Source of the DNA: Sediminicola sp047612485
GTDB lineage: Bacteria; Bacteroidota; Bacteroidia; Flavobacteriales; Flavobacteriaceae
Assembly: GCA_047612485.1 (NCBI GenBank)
Contig: JBLGAT010000031.1
Coordinates: 1 to 28,888 of the forward strand
Direction: 5' to 3'
Length of the DNA stretch: 28,888 bases
The position numbers were made by a program, and so were the translations under genes. Shown piece by piece: positions 8,095 through 16,449 of the stretch (positions are counted from its first letter, which is position 1; every line of letters starts with the position of its first letter). The notes below the pieces were generated by a model that saw nothing but the letters and a program-made list of their open reading frames with translations, ran no database searches and was not told where the DNA came from.

Positions 8095-8728
8095 GGATTA
8101 AGGAATGGGATTCTTGATCGGGCTTGGCGTAGGAAAATCGATCCAAGAGATGGGGTAGGGCATACCCATCCAGACCTATGATTGCCGCAGTATCTGCTCT
8201 ATCCAGTTGTACCCAGCCATCATGTTGAATAATGTCTTTAGGCACATAAAGATCTGTGACTTCCCCAATAATGAGAAGACATCCATTTTCCTTTATCTCG
8301 TATTCGTTCACGTACCTGCATCCTAATTTTATATGGCTTTCCTGGACAAAGGGAGCTTGAAACTCATTGATATATTCTTCGGTCAAATGTGTTTTGGCAA
8401 ACTCGGAAACATCCTGGTCATATTTTGCTGAAGTTTCATGGGCCTTTTTGATGATATTGGCGGGAATTTGATTTACGGTAAAGTACCCCGAAGCCTTAAA
8501 ATTGTCATAAGTGTTCCTTTTGACCGTTAAGGGTCGGAGAATAAACCCCAACATGGGTGGATTACTTCCAATATGCACCACTGAATTGAAAATGGCAACG
8601 TTCGATATTCCCTTTGGGGATTTTGTGGCCAAGAGATTTGCAGATTTATAGCCGGTACAACTATTGATGAGGTTGGCCCTAAATCTGGAACCCAATTGTT
8701 GTAGCTGCTCTTTGGAGTAATGGGTCAT
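8084..8728 (-). CDS. Flavin reductase family protein (FMN-binding split barrel)
   Basis: A 214-aa cytosolic protein of the flavin reductase-like domain family. Features seen are NVAIFNSVVHIGSNPPMLGF, the region that cradles the isoalloxazine ring, then ILRPLTVKRNTYDNFKASGYFTVNQ-type strands and a C-terminal LGRYVNEYEIKENG-like beta section. Family members reduce FMN or FAD with NAD(P)H or simply bind flavin. It is the first gene of the operon that continues with DUF2256, CRY-DASH and the Fe-S photolyase, all flavin-linked except DUF2256, so supplying or reducing flavin for the photolyases is a sensible inference. A perfect -7 box (TACATTTG) lies 17 bases upstream of its ATG. Confidence 0.88.
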   Translation of the reverse strand: MTHYSKEQLQQLGSRFRANLINSCTGYKSANLLATKSPKGISNVAIFNSVVHIGSNPPMLGFILRPLTVKRNTYDNFKASGYFTVNQIPANIIKKAHETSAKYDQDVSEFAKTHLTEEYINEFQAPFVQESHIKLGCRYVNEYEIKENGCLLIIGEVTDLYVPKDIIQHDGWVQLDRADTAAIIGLDGYALPHLLDRFSYAKPDQESHSLIHGA

Positions 8729-8745
8729 ACAAATTTGTTGTCTAA

Positions 8746-8753
8746 CAAATGTA
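8746..8753 (-). promoter_or_regulatory. -7 promoter box of the photolyase operon
   Basis: The minus strand reads TACATTTG, a perfect TAnnTTTG match, 17 bases before the flavin reductase ATG. The nearest upstream TTG is only about 13 bases away, so the -33 element is uncertain. No light- or SOS-type operator was recognised. Confidence 0.4.
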
Positions 8754-8849
8754 ATAAAAAATTAAACAAAAATTTGAAGTATTGTTGATTCGTGTCTAAA
8801 TCCCCATGTATATACCAATATAACTAGAAGGTGTGTTTTTTAAATTTAG

Positions 8850-8857
8850 TATTTTTA
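8850..8857 (+). promoter_or_regulatory. -7 promoter-like box for kynurenine 3-monooxygenase
   Basis: TATTTTTA, followed by C, lies 32 bases before the ATG and is identical to the box in front of kynU. No clear -33 TTG was found. Confidence 0.35.
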
Positions 8858-8889
8858 CAACTTAACATTATTTCCCTTATGGGGCAACC

Positions 8890-10230
8890 ATGGCAAAAAC
8901 TCCTAAAAACATTGCAATCGTTGGTTCAGGACTGGTGGGTTCTTTATTGGCAATATATTTGAGAAAAGCTGGGCATACTATCACCGTCTTCGATCGTAGA
9001 CCAGATATTAGAAAAGTTCAGTTTTCCGGTCGTTCCATTAATTTGGCAATGAGCAATCGGGGATGGAAGTCCTTGGGGGCGGTAGGGATAGAGGACGAGA
9101 TTAAAAAGATTGCCATCCCCTTGGATAAAAGGGCAATGCATGTTGTAGGGCAACCAGTGTACTTTCAGAAATACGGCAAGGACGGAGAGGCCATTTGGTC
9201 TATCTCAAGGGGGGTGTTGAATAGAAGAATGATTGATTTGGCGGAAGAAGCTGGAGTAGAGTTCCGTTTTGAAGAGAAGGTCTGGGATATAGACCTTCCC
9301 AATGCCAAGATATTTACAGGGGAAACAGAGAAGGGGTTATGGGAGGAATATGCCTTTGATGTAATTTTTGGGTGTGATGGTGCTTTTTCCAGGGTAAGGC
9401 ATAAAATGCAACGCCGTAGCCGTTTTGATTATTCACAAGAATTTATTGATGTGGGATATAAGGAACTTACCATACCGGCCAATGAGGATGGTTCCCATAA
9501 GTTGGACAGACATTCCTTCCATATTTGGCCACGGGGCAAGTTTATGTTCATCGCTATGCCAAATTTGGACGGCAGTTTTACCTGTACCTTATTTTTGCCT
9601 TTTGAGGGGGAAGTATCATTTGAAAGCATTAAGACCAAGGAGGATGCCAAGATTTTTTTTACGGCTTATTTTCCAAATGTAATGCAGGATATTGAAAACT
9701 TGTCCCACGACTTTTTTAACAACCCTACCAGTGCCATGGTGACCACAAAATGCTATCCTTGGACCTATTGGGACAAAGTGGCTTTGGTGGGCGATTCTGC
9801 CCATGCCATAGTTCCATTTTATGGGCAGGGCATGAATGCTGGCTTTGAGGATATATACGTGCTCTGTGAATTGTTGGAGACCAGTGGAGAGGATTGGAGC
9901 AATGCGTTCCAGGCCTACCAAGAGATTCGGAAGCCCAATGCGGATGCCATTGCAGAACTGAGTTATAGAAATTTTATGGAAATGAGCAGTAAAACTGCGG
10001 ATCCCAAGTTTATATTGCAAAAAAAGATAGAACGCCGCTTCTCTGAAAAATATCCCGATAAATGGATCCCGAGCTATTCCAGAGTGACATTTTCGGACGG
10101 TTCCTATGCGGAGGCATTGGCCATTGGGGATGCACAGGAAGAAATTATGAAACAAATAATGCAGATGCCTCAAATTGATAAAAAATGGGATAGCCTGGAG
10201 GTGGAGCAACAAATATTGGAATTACTTTAA
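8890..10230 (+). CDS. kmo: Kynurenine 3-monooxygenase
   Basis: A 446-aa FAD-dependent aromatic hydroxylase that converts kynurenine to 3-hydroxykynurenine with NADPH and oxygen. The FAD Rossmann motif is G12-S-G-L-V-G17 with the acidic D35-R-R at the end of the second strand. GCDGAFSRVR (the DG motif) and VALVGDSAHAIVPFYGQG (the GD motif, residues 298-315) complete the para-hydroxybenzoate-hydroxylase fold. NPTSAMVT and FYGQGMNAGFED are typical of KMO. The tail lacks an obvious membrane anchor, unlike the mitochondrial enzyme. The ATG at 8890 is in frame; an earlier ATG at 8879 is in another frame. Its product is a substrate of the kynureninase encoded 6.5 kb upstream. A long terminator follows. 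Confidence 0.95.
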   Translation: MAKTPKNIAIVGSGLVGSLLAIYLRKAGHTITVFDRRPDIRKVQFSGRSINLAMSNRGWKSLGAVGIEDEIKKIAIPLDKRAMHVVGQPVYFQKYGKDGEAIWSISRGVLNRRMIDLAEEAGVEFRFEEKVWDIDLPNAKIFTGETEKGLWEEYAFDVIFGCDGAFSRVRHKMQRRSRFDYSQEFIDVGYKELTIPANEDGSHKLDRHSFHIWPRGKFMFIAMPNLDGSFTCTLFLPFEGEVSFESIKTKEDAKIFFTAYFPNVMQDIENLSHDFFNNPTSAMVTTKCYPWTYWDKVALVGDSAHAIVPFYGQGMNAGFEDIYVLCELLETSGEDWSNAFQAYQEIRKPNADAIAELSYRNFMEMSSKTADPKFILQKKIERRFSEKYPDKWIPSYSRVTFSDGSYAEALAIGDAQEEIMKQIMQMPQIDKKWDSLEVEQQILELL

Positions 10231-10240
10231 ACCGAATAGT

Positions 10241-10288
10241 AGTCTAATAAAAAAGCCAGCTTAAGAAAGCTGGCTTTTTTATTAGACT
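10241..10288. terminator. Two-way intrinsic terminator between kmo and the coiled-coil gene
   Basis: Two perfectly complementary 22-base arms (10241-10262 and 10267-10288) flank an AAGA loop. The core is AAGCCAGCTT/AAGCTGGCTT with runs of six A and six T, so it works in both directions. It serves the two convergent genes whose stops are only about 70 bases apart. Confidence 0.9.
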
Positions 10289-10299
10289 ATGTGTTCTTC

Positions 10300-11079
10300 T
10301 TATATTTTAGAGAACAATTTTTGCATTTTTTCTTGTTCTTCTTCTGCCAAAATAGGATCTACCAAAATTCTTCCGCTATGCTCATCCGTAATGATTTTTT
10401 TACGGGAAGCGATCTCTACCTGTACCTGTGGTGGGATGGTAAAGAAAGAGCCTCCTGAAGCTCCTCTTTCAATTGGAACTACGGCCAATCCGTTCTTAAC
10501 ATTGTTACGGATACGTTTGTATGCTTTTATCAAACGCTCCTCAATTTGCTCTTCGTATTCAGCAGATTTCTTGATCAATGCTTTTTCTTCCTTTTCAGTT
10601 TCGGCCAAGATAGCATCCAATTCACTTTTTTTGTGTTTTAGATGTGCGTCCCTTTCTGATAAACGTTCCTTTGTTTGGGAAATAATCTCTTTTTTCTGCT
10701 CAATTTGAACTTTGAACTCCTTAATGTTCTTTTCGGCCAATTGTACCTCCAGTTCTTGGAATTCCACCTCTTTTGTCAATGAGTTGAACTCCCTACTGTT
10801 CCTAACGTTCTTCTGTTGCTCGGTGTATTTCTTTACCAAAACTTTGGATTCGTCAATAAGGTTCTTTTTGGCAGTTATCTCATAGTTGATGGTTTCAACA
10901 TCGGTTTTTAACTTATCCAATCTTGTCTTAAGGCCAAGCACCTCATCTTCTAAATCTTCTACTTCCAAAGGTAATTCTCCACGAACATTTCGTATCTCAT
11001 CAACTCTAGAATCAATTAATTGCAAATCATACAATGCTCTTAATTTTTCTTCTGCTGTTGCTTCTGTTTTTTTTGCCAT
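10300..11079 (-). CDS. Coiled-coil protein of the C4 zinc-ribbon (CT398/DUF164-like) family, cysteines lost
   Basis: A 259-aa protein, almost entirely charged heptad-like helix (about residues 10-190), ending in what should be a C4 zinc ribbon. In the family the ribbon reads CxxC ... CxxC around LPPQ and CGRIL. Here the fold marks remain (ERGASGGSFFTIPPQ and DEHSGRILVDP) but the four cysteine positions are S208, S211, D232 and S235, so zinc binding is not expected. It follows the Nif3-family gene with 3 bases between them, a pairing common in bacteria, and the two likely act together. The function is unknown; roles in nucleic-acid handling or secretion have been suggested for relatives. Expression probably starts at the Nif3 promoter. 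Confidence 0.85.
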   Translation of the reverse strand: MAKKTEATAEEKLRALYDLQLIDSRVDEIRNVRGELPLEVEDLEDEVLGLKTRLDKLKTDVETINYEITAKKNLIDESKVLVKKYTEQQKNVRNSREFNSLTKEVEFQELEVQLAEKNIKEFKVQIEQKKEIISQTKERLSERDAHLKHKKSELDAILAETEKEEKALIKKSAEYEEQIEERLIKAYKRIRNNVKNGLAVVPIERGASGGSFFTIPPQVQVEIASRKKIITDEHSGRILVDPILAEEEQEKMQKLFSKI

Positions 11080-11082
11080 ATA

Positions 11083-12177
11083 TTAAAAATACTTGATGGG
11101 ATTTGTTATGCTCTCCGCTAAAGAGATTGCAAAATTAGGAATTTTTTTTGTAAGATGGTCAACTAATAAATTTTTTGTAAACTGCTCTGTTTCAAAATGT
11201 CCAATATCTGCAAGTACTATTTTGTTCTCGGCCTCATAAAATTGGTGATATTTAAGGTCGGCGGTAATAAAAATATCGGCTTTTGCCCCTTTGGCAGCTG
11301 AAATGGCAAAAGAACCACTACCTCCCAAGACAGCCACTTTTTTGATTTTTTTGCCCAATAAATTGGAATGACGGATGCAGGAAACATTCATTTGTTTCTT
11401 AACCCATTGCATGAAATCTTCTTCACTCATGGGTTTTTCCAGATTTCCGACCATACCAATGCCTATATGCTGATTTTTGTTCTCCAAGGTCTGTATTTCA
11501 TAGGCGACCTCCTCATAGGGGTGCTCTTGTAGGAGCGCATTGATGATATTGGCCTGATCCGCCCTGGAATAGGTAACGTTGATCTGGGTTTCTTGTTCGT
11601 AATGTTCCTCTCCAATTTCCCCTATGGTGGGATTGGCATTTGGTCCGGCCTTATAACTGCCTGTGCCATCCACAGAGAAGCTACAGTTACTGTAGTTGCC
11701 AATATTTCCAGCCCCTGCCTTAAAGAGCGCTTCTTTGAGTGCCTGCGCACTGCCTTTGGGAACATAGGTGGTCAATTTTTTAATGGTACCCTTTTGGGGA
11801 ATAAGGATTTTTGGATTTTGAATCCCTAAAACCTCACATATTTTGGAATTGACACCAATTGGGGCATTGTCCAAAGCCGTATGCATGCTATAAAGGGCTA
11901 TGTCATTTTTAATGCACTTGAGTACCACCCGTTCCACATAGTTTTTGCCCGTAATTTTTTTTAATCCGCCAAAAATGATCGGATGAAAGCTTATAATGAG
12001 GTTGCAGTTTTTTTCTATGGCCTCGTCAACCACATTTTCCAAGGTATCCAAGGTCACCAATATGCCTGTTACCTCCATTTTTTTATCTCCAATGAGTAGG
12101 CCTACATTGTCAAAATCCTCTGCATAGGCCAAAGGTGCCAACTCCTCAAGTATTCTGGTAACTTCGTTTACGATCAT
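11083..12177 (-). CDS. Nif3-like dinuclear metal centre hexameric protein (DUF34/YbgI family)
   Basis: A 364-aa protein, the long form of the family, with a PII-like insert (about residues 130-240: KLTTYVPKGSAQALKEALF ... HPYEEVAYEIQTLE) inside the metal-binding core. Likely ligands are H65 in SFHPIIFGG, H99 and D103 in SMHTALDN, and the His and Glu of DIGHFETEQ near the C-terminus. Many relatives have two histidines in HHP; here the first is Phe. Relatives form toroidal hexamers; some have been linked to GTP cyclohydrolase-like or metal-insertase activity, but the role is not settled. It is the first gene of a two-gene operon with the coiled-coil protein and is divergent from lpxK. Confidence 0.92.
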   Translation of the reverse strand: MIVNEVTRILEELAPLAYAEDFDNVGLLIGDKKMEVTGILVTLDTLENVVDEAIEKNCNLIISFHPIIFGGLKKITGKNYVERVVLKCIKNDIALYSMHTALDNAPIGVNSKICEVLGIQNPKILIPQKGTIKKLTTYVPKGSAQALKEALFKAGAGNIGNYSNCSFSVDGTGSYKAGPNANPTIGEIGEEHYEQETQINVTYSRADQANIINALLQEHPYEEVAYEIQTLENKNQHIGIGMVGNLEKPMSEEDFMQWVKKQMNVSCIRHSNLLGKKIKKVAVLGGSGSFAISAAKGAKADIFITADLKYHQFYEAENKIVLADIGHFETEQFTKNLLVDHLTKKIPNFAISLAESITNPIKYF

Positions 12178-12197
12178 TTTTTAATTTTATAGCCCTT

Positions 12198-12205
12198 CAA
12201 AGATA
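12198..12205 (-). promoter_or_regulatory. -7 promoter box of the Nif3 operon
   Basis: The minus strand reads TATCTTTG, a perfect TAnnTTTG match, 20 bases before the Nif3 ATG, in the 49-base gap shared with lpxK. Confidence 0.45.
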
Positions 12206-12226
12206 AAATATTATATTTTCGTTCCG

Positions 12227-13219
12227 ATGAAGCTACTCAGAAAAATAGGGTTTCCATTTTCCTTGGTCTATGGATTGGTGGTCTATATTAGAAATATGAT
12301 GTTCGATAAGGGGATACTCAAGTCCCATACCTGTGACACACCCACTATTTGTGTAGGGAATCTAAGTGTTGGGGGAACGGGAAAGACCCCCATGATCGAA
12401 TATCTCATTGAACTTTTAAAGGAAAATAAAAAATTAGCGGTACTGAGTAGGGGATATGGAAGGAAAACCAAAGGTTATATTAAGGCCGAAGCATTCACTG
12501 CCGTAGAGCAAATAGGTGATGAACCCTTCCAGATTTATAAAAAATTCCCTGAAGTCACCATGGCGGTGGATGCCGATAGGAGACATGGAATATCACTTTT
12601 GGAAACCCAAGAAAAGCCAGATCTGATCTTATTGGATGACGCCTTTCAACACCGTAAGGTGCAACCTGCATTTTCTATACTATTAACTGCCCATGACCAA
12701 TTGTATATAGATGATTGGTATGTGCCAACTGGAAATTTACGGGATAGTAAAAAGGAAGCCCGAAGGGCAGATCTCATCGTGGTAACCAAATGCCCAGCCA
12801 AACTAAATGATGAGGAGCAAGAAAAAATAATTATAAAGTTACATCCCTTAAAACATCAGCAAGTACTGTTCAGTAGTTTGGTCTATGATACCGTTTTGCA
12901 AGGAGATGGGAGAACCTTGGGACTGGGAGCATTACGTGATAAAAAAATATTCTTGGTCACAGGTATTGCCAATCCGGTGCCATTGGTCACTTATCTGAAA
13001 GAGGCCTCAATAGTATTTGAACATCTGGAATTTGGGGATCATCATTTTTTTACTGAAAAAGAAATAGGCACTTTTAATTCCAAAGAGATGATCTTGACCA
13101 CGGAAAAGGATTATGTAAGGCTAAAAGGTAAAGTTGCCAATCTTTATTATATCCGTATTGAGCACCGGTTTATAGGTGAAGGAAAGCAGCAACTGATTAA
13201 TGCCCTACAGTCTTTATGA
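12227..13219 (+). CDS. lpxK: Tetraacyldisaccharide 4'-kinase
   Basis: A 330-aa membrane-associated kinase that phosphorylates the 4' position of the lipid A disaccharide, a late step of lipid A synthesis. The P-loop is S47-V-G-G-T-G-K53-T-P in CVGNLSVGGTGKTPM, and the second signature LLDDAFQHRKVQ is present, as is LAVLSRGYGRKTKGY. The hydrophobic N-terminal helix (about 8-25) would anchor it to the inner membrane. The C-terminal FGDHHFFTEKEI and MILTTEKDYVRL blocks are also typical. The gene stands alone and is divergent from the Nif3 operon. Its stop overlaps the end of the convergent histidine kinase gene by 6 bases. Confidence 0.96.
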   Translation: MKLLRKIGFPFSLVYGLVVYIRNMMFDKGILKSHTCDTPTICVGNLSVGGTGKTPMIEYLIELLKENKKLAVLSRGYGRKTKGYIKAEAFTAVEQIGDEPFQIYKKFPEVTMAVDADRRHGISLLETQEKPDLILLDDAFQHRKVQPAFSILLTAHDQLYIDDWYVPTGNLRDSKKEARRADLIVVTKCPAKLNDEEQEKIIIKLHPLKHQQVLFSSLVYDTVLQGDGRTLGLGALRDKKIFLVTGIANPVPLVTYLKEASIVFEHLEFGDHHFFTEKEIGTFNSKEMILTTEKDYVRLKGKVANLYYIRIEHRFIGEGKQQLINALQSL

Positions 13220-15439
13220 TGCTGGATTGTTAATTTGGGGAGAAAAGATATTCTGGCCAATTTTCTGATAAAAGACTTCTGGCTTAAAAGGTTTTGTGAC
13301 CACATCATTAACCCCTGCCGCATAGAAACTCTCCAAACTATCGTCTAGGGAAATAGCTGTCAACGCAATGATGGGCAATGTTGTGTTAAATTTCCGTATT
13401 TCGATGGTTGCCTCTTCTCCGCTAATACCCGGCATATGAATGTCCATCAAAACGGCATCGTACTTATTGTTCCTCACCATTTCTATGGCATCCGTTCCAT
13501 TGCTGGCAATATCACAGGTAACCTCTTTTTTAAGCAACATTTTTTTGGTAATGACTTGGTTGATCTTGTTGTCTTCCACGATTAAAATATGTAACCCTGT
13601 CAGATCGTATTCCCTCTCCGTGATTTGGAAGTTCATATCGTCAATTTCACTGCCTTCCGTTGTTTTGAGCTTCAGCTCAAAAAAGAAGGAACTACCTTTG
13701 CCCAGTTCACTTTTTAACCTGATCTTACTTTCAAAGAGCCCTAGTAAACTTTTTACTATAGTAAGGCCAAGTCCCGTACCACCATATTCTCTATTGATTT
13801 GTATGGATCCCTGTTCAAAACTATCAAAAATGTTTTCTTGTTTTTCTGGGGCGATTCCAATACCGGTATCCTTTACCTCAAAATAAATGGTGACCTCGTC
13901 CTCGTGTTGTTCCTGTAGTTTGGTAATAACCGTTACCTCACCTTTTTTGGTGAATTTAAGGGCGTTACCAACCAGGTTGATGAAAATCTGGGATAATTTT
14001 AAAGGATCACTGAGCAAATGGGTTGGTATATTTGGGTCGAAATCCAAAGTAATTACCGTCTTGTTGGCTTTGGCGCTTTGTTGCAAGGAACTGATGACTT
14101 CCGTTAGCACCTTTTTAAGGTTGAGCCTAATATTTAAAGGTTCCAGTTTATCCGCATCAATTTTATTGATCTGTAGAATGTCATTGATGAAATTCAATAA
14201 ATAATCACCTGAAAACTTTAAGGCTTTTAAATGTTCTTCCTGTTTTTTACTTGGGTTTTCCTCTAAAAGCAAATGCGTAAGACCTGTAACGGCATATAAT
14301 GGGGTCCGCAATTCATGGCTGACTGTTGATAGGAAATTGGTCTTGGCCTCCATGGACTGTATCGCGGCATCCCTAGCACTTTGTAGTTCCCTGTTTTTAG
14401 TGTGTAGAAGGTCGTTTGTTTTTAGTTTAATCTGATTGTTCCTATATAATGAAACGGCCAAGAGGGATATAATGGTCAAAAACGCGGAAGTCAAGATGGC
14501 CGTAATTTCGGAACGACTCGAAGATTCATTCAAATCTCTAATTTCAATATCCTGCTTTTTAATGGTGCTTTCCATTAACTCTCCCCGTAATTGGTCAGCG
14601 GTTTTGATCTGGGCAGTGATTCTCTCAGAGGCGATCAAAGAATCTTTGATCTGGAGAAGATTTCTATTGTAGACCAATGCAGAATCGTATTGGCCCAATT
14701 CTTCAAAAGCTTTCCCCAACAATATATTGGCTTCCAATATTTCTTGTTGGAATTTGTTTTCCTGTGCAAGGGCCAGCGCATTCAATCCGTTTTTGGCTGC
14801 CGAATCCAAACTGTCCAAGGCAATATTTAACTGTGTCAGCCCCAAATAGGCTTTTGTGGTCAAGTAGGCCTTTTCGTAAATATCGCTATTGACAACCAAG
14901 GAATTGAAATTCTTGGAGGCAACACTATATTTTTCAATTTTAAGGGAGATGTTCCCCTCCAACAAATAGATTTCGTTTAAGAGATGTCGGTCATTGCTTA
15001 ATACCTTGGCCTCTTTTAATAAGTTTAAAGCTTGATAGGGTTTATCGTTCCTAAAATAATTTTGGGCTTCAATATACTTATGGGTTGCATCACCATGTGG
15101 GTAAGCTATCTCGTTCAGTAAGATTTCTGCACGTTCATAATAGAAAATGGCATTTTCTTCCCTCTCCAGCTTGTGGTTTAATAATGAGATTTCGTGATAG
15201 CTATCAATAATGGTCTTGATATCCTCATTTTCCTCTGCTAAATTGGCTGCCTTGGCCATTGCCTTTATCGCAAGATCTATCTGGTTTTTGTTCTTATACA
15301 TTCTTGCTTCAGAGAAATAAGCGTCTATGTCCTTCACAGGAGGCTTATTATCCTGAGCGGAGATATCGTGAAAAGTGGTCATGACCACTACCATCAATAG
15401 GATGTTTAAAATCCTTTTATATCTAGATTTAATTCTCAA
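13214..15439 (-). CDS. Hybrid histidine kinase with periplasmic TPR sensor and receiver domain
   Basis: A 741-aa sensor. Order: signal peptide (1-28, RILNILLMVVVMTTF core, cleavage near SA-Q29); TPR-like helical repeats (about 30-260); a coiled stretch; one membrane helix (about 314-333); HisKA with H375 in STVSHELRTP; HATPase with NLVGNALKF, DTGIGIAP and GGTGLGLTI; receiver domain (about 616-735) with acceptor D666 in VLMDIHMPG and the late K in TKPFKP. It likely senses an envelope or protein signal and passes phosphate to its own receiver; no separate output protein is encoded nearby. The start is TTG, overlapping the gap stop as TTGA; an internal ATG (M16) would destroy the signal peptide. 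Confidence 0.9.
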   Translation of the reverse strand: MRIKSRYKRILNILLMVVVMTTFHDISAQDNKPPVKDIDAYFSEARMYKNKNQIDLAIKAMAKAANLAEENEDIKTIIDSYHEISLLNHKLEREENAIFYYERAEILLNEIAYPHGDATHKYIEAQNYFRNDKPYQALNLLKEAKVLSNDRHLLNEIYLLEGNISLKIEKYSVASKNFNSLVVNSDIYEKAYLTTKAYLGLTQLNIALDSLDSAAKNGLNALALAQENKFQQEILEANILLGKAFEELGQYDSALVYNRNLLQIKDSLIASERITAQIKTADQLRGELMESTIKKQDIEIRDLNESSSRSEITAILTSAFLTIISLLAVSLYRNNQIKLKTNDLLHTKNRELQSARDAAIQSMEAKTNFLSTVSHELRTPLYAVTGLTHLLLEENPSKKQEEHLKALKFSGDYLLNFINDILQINKIDADKLEPLNIRLNLKKVLTEVISSLQQSAKANKTVITLDFDPNIPTHLLSDPLKLSQIFINLVGNALKFTKKGEVTVITKLQEQHEDEVTIYFEVKDTGIGIAPEKQENIFDSFEQGSIQINREYGGTGLGLTIVKSLLGLFESKIRLKSELGKGSSFFFELKLKTTEGSEIDDMNFQITEREYDLTGLHILIVEDNKINQVITKKMLLKKEVTCDIASNGTDAIEMVRNNKYDAVLMDIHMPGISGEEATIEIRKFNTTLPIIALTAISLDDSLESFYAAGVNDVVTKPFKPEVFYQKIGQNIFSPQINNPAS

Positions 15440-16446
15440 ACGTACTTATTCTTGATCAATAAATTAATTAGGTCAATGATTCTGCAACTGTATCCCGTTT
15501 CATTGTCATACCAGCCTATGATTTTAACCATTTTTCCAATTACGGAAGTCATCTGAGAATCAAACGTACAAGAATAGGAACTATTGTTTATGTCAATGGA
15601 AACTATAGGGTCTTCTGTGTAAAAAAGTATATTTTTTAATTCCTTGTTCGATATTTTCTCAAATGCCTCATTAATTTCCTGTATGGAGGTCTCTTTTTTT
15701 ACATTCAGGGTAATGTCCGTTAATGACCCGTTTGGCACGGGAACACGAATCCCACATCCTCCAATAACATTGGCCAAATCTGGAAAAATTGTGGTCAATG
15801 CCTTTGCTGCTCCGGTGGTAGTGGGTATTATAGACTGGGAGGCTGCCCTGGACCTTCTTAAATCCCGATGAGGTTGGTCATGGAGGCTTTGATCCGAGGT
15901 GTAGGAATGCACCGTAGTGATATAGGCCTGTTCTACCCCACAAAGGTCGTTGATGACCTTGATCATGGGAGCTGCATTGTTGGTGGTACAGGATGCATTG
16001 GAAAGAATATGGTCGTCTTGATTGATAATTCCCTCGTTTACGCCATAGACAACCATTTTTATGTTGTCGTCCAAAGGAGGGGAGGATAAAATCACCTTCT
16101 TTGCTCCGTTATCCAAATGGTATTGAAGGTCTTTTCGGGTTTTGAATTTCCCTGTGGCCTCGATCACTATGTCAACCTTATGTTCAGCCCAATCAATTTG
16201 TTTGGGATGTTGATGGTTTAGAAGCGTTATTTTTTTGTCGTTCACCAAAATATGGTTTTCATCGTATCCTATTTGTTTGGATGATACCCCATGGAGGCTG
16301 TCGTATTTTAACAAATGGGACAACGTCCTGGCATCGGCCAGATCATTTATGGAAACGATATTCAGGTGCGGATTATCCAAAATCAATCTACAAACTGTCC
16401 GACCTATCCTGCCAAAACCATTTATGCCGATATTTACTTCTTTCAT
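15436..16446 (-). CDS. gap: Type I glyceraldehyde-3-phosphate dehydrogenase
   Basis: A 336-aa NAD-dependent glycolytic/gluconeogenic enzyme. The Rossmann motif is G7-I-N-G-F-G-R-I-G-R16, with D35 after the second strand favouring NAD. The catalytic C153 is in SNASCTTNNAAP and H180 in TTVHSYTSDQ, the family's 27-residue spacing. Further marks are RRSRAASQSIIPTTTGAAKAL and WYDNETGYS. The ATG at 16446 was chosen; an ATG six codons earlier lies inside the loop of the lipA terminator hairpin and would give an odd MRDFFH extension. Its stop overlaps the start of the histidine kinase gene, so the two are probably co-transcribed. It may be a second GAPDH paralogue, which the window cannot show. Confidence 0.94.
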   Translation of the reverse strand: MKEVNIGINGFGRIGRTVCRLILDNPHLNIVSINDLADARTLSHLLKYDSLHGVSSKQIGYDENHILVNDKKITLLNHQHPKQIDWAEHKVDIVIEATGKFKTRKDLQYHLDNGAKKVILSSPPLDDNIKMVVYGVNEGIINQDDHILSNASCTTNNAAPMIKVINDLCGVEQAYITTVHSYTSDQSLHDQPHRDLRRSRAASQSIIPTTTGAAKALTTIFPDLANVIGGCGIRVPVPNGSLTDITLNVKKETSIQEINEAFEKISNKELKNILFYTEDPIVSIDINNSSYSCTFDSQMTSVIGKMVKIIGWYDNETGYSCRIIDLINLLIKNKYV

Positions 16447-16449
16447 ATG

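Noticed and set aside
7933..8181. An 82-aa plus-strand open frame over the cryptochrome operon
   Set aside because: It is antisense to the DUF2256 gene and the end of the flavin reductase gene, both of which have recognisable families; its translation has no recognisable domain.
9616..10212. A 198-aa minus-strand frame inside kmo
   Set aside because: It is fully antisense to the conserved GD-motif half of kynurenine monooxygenase; no domain is recognisable.
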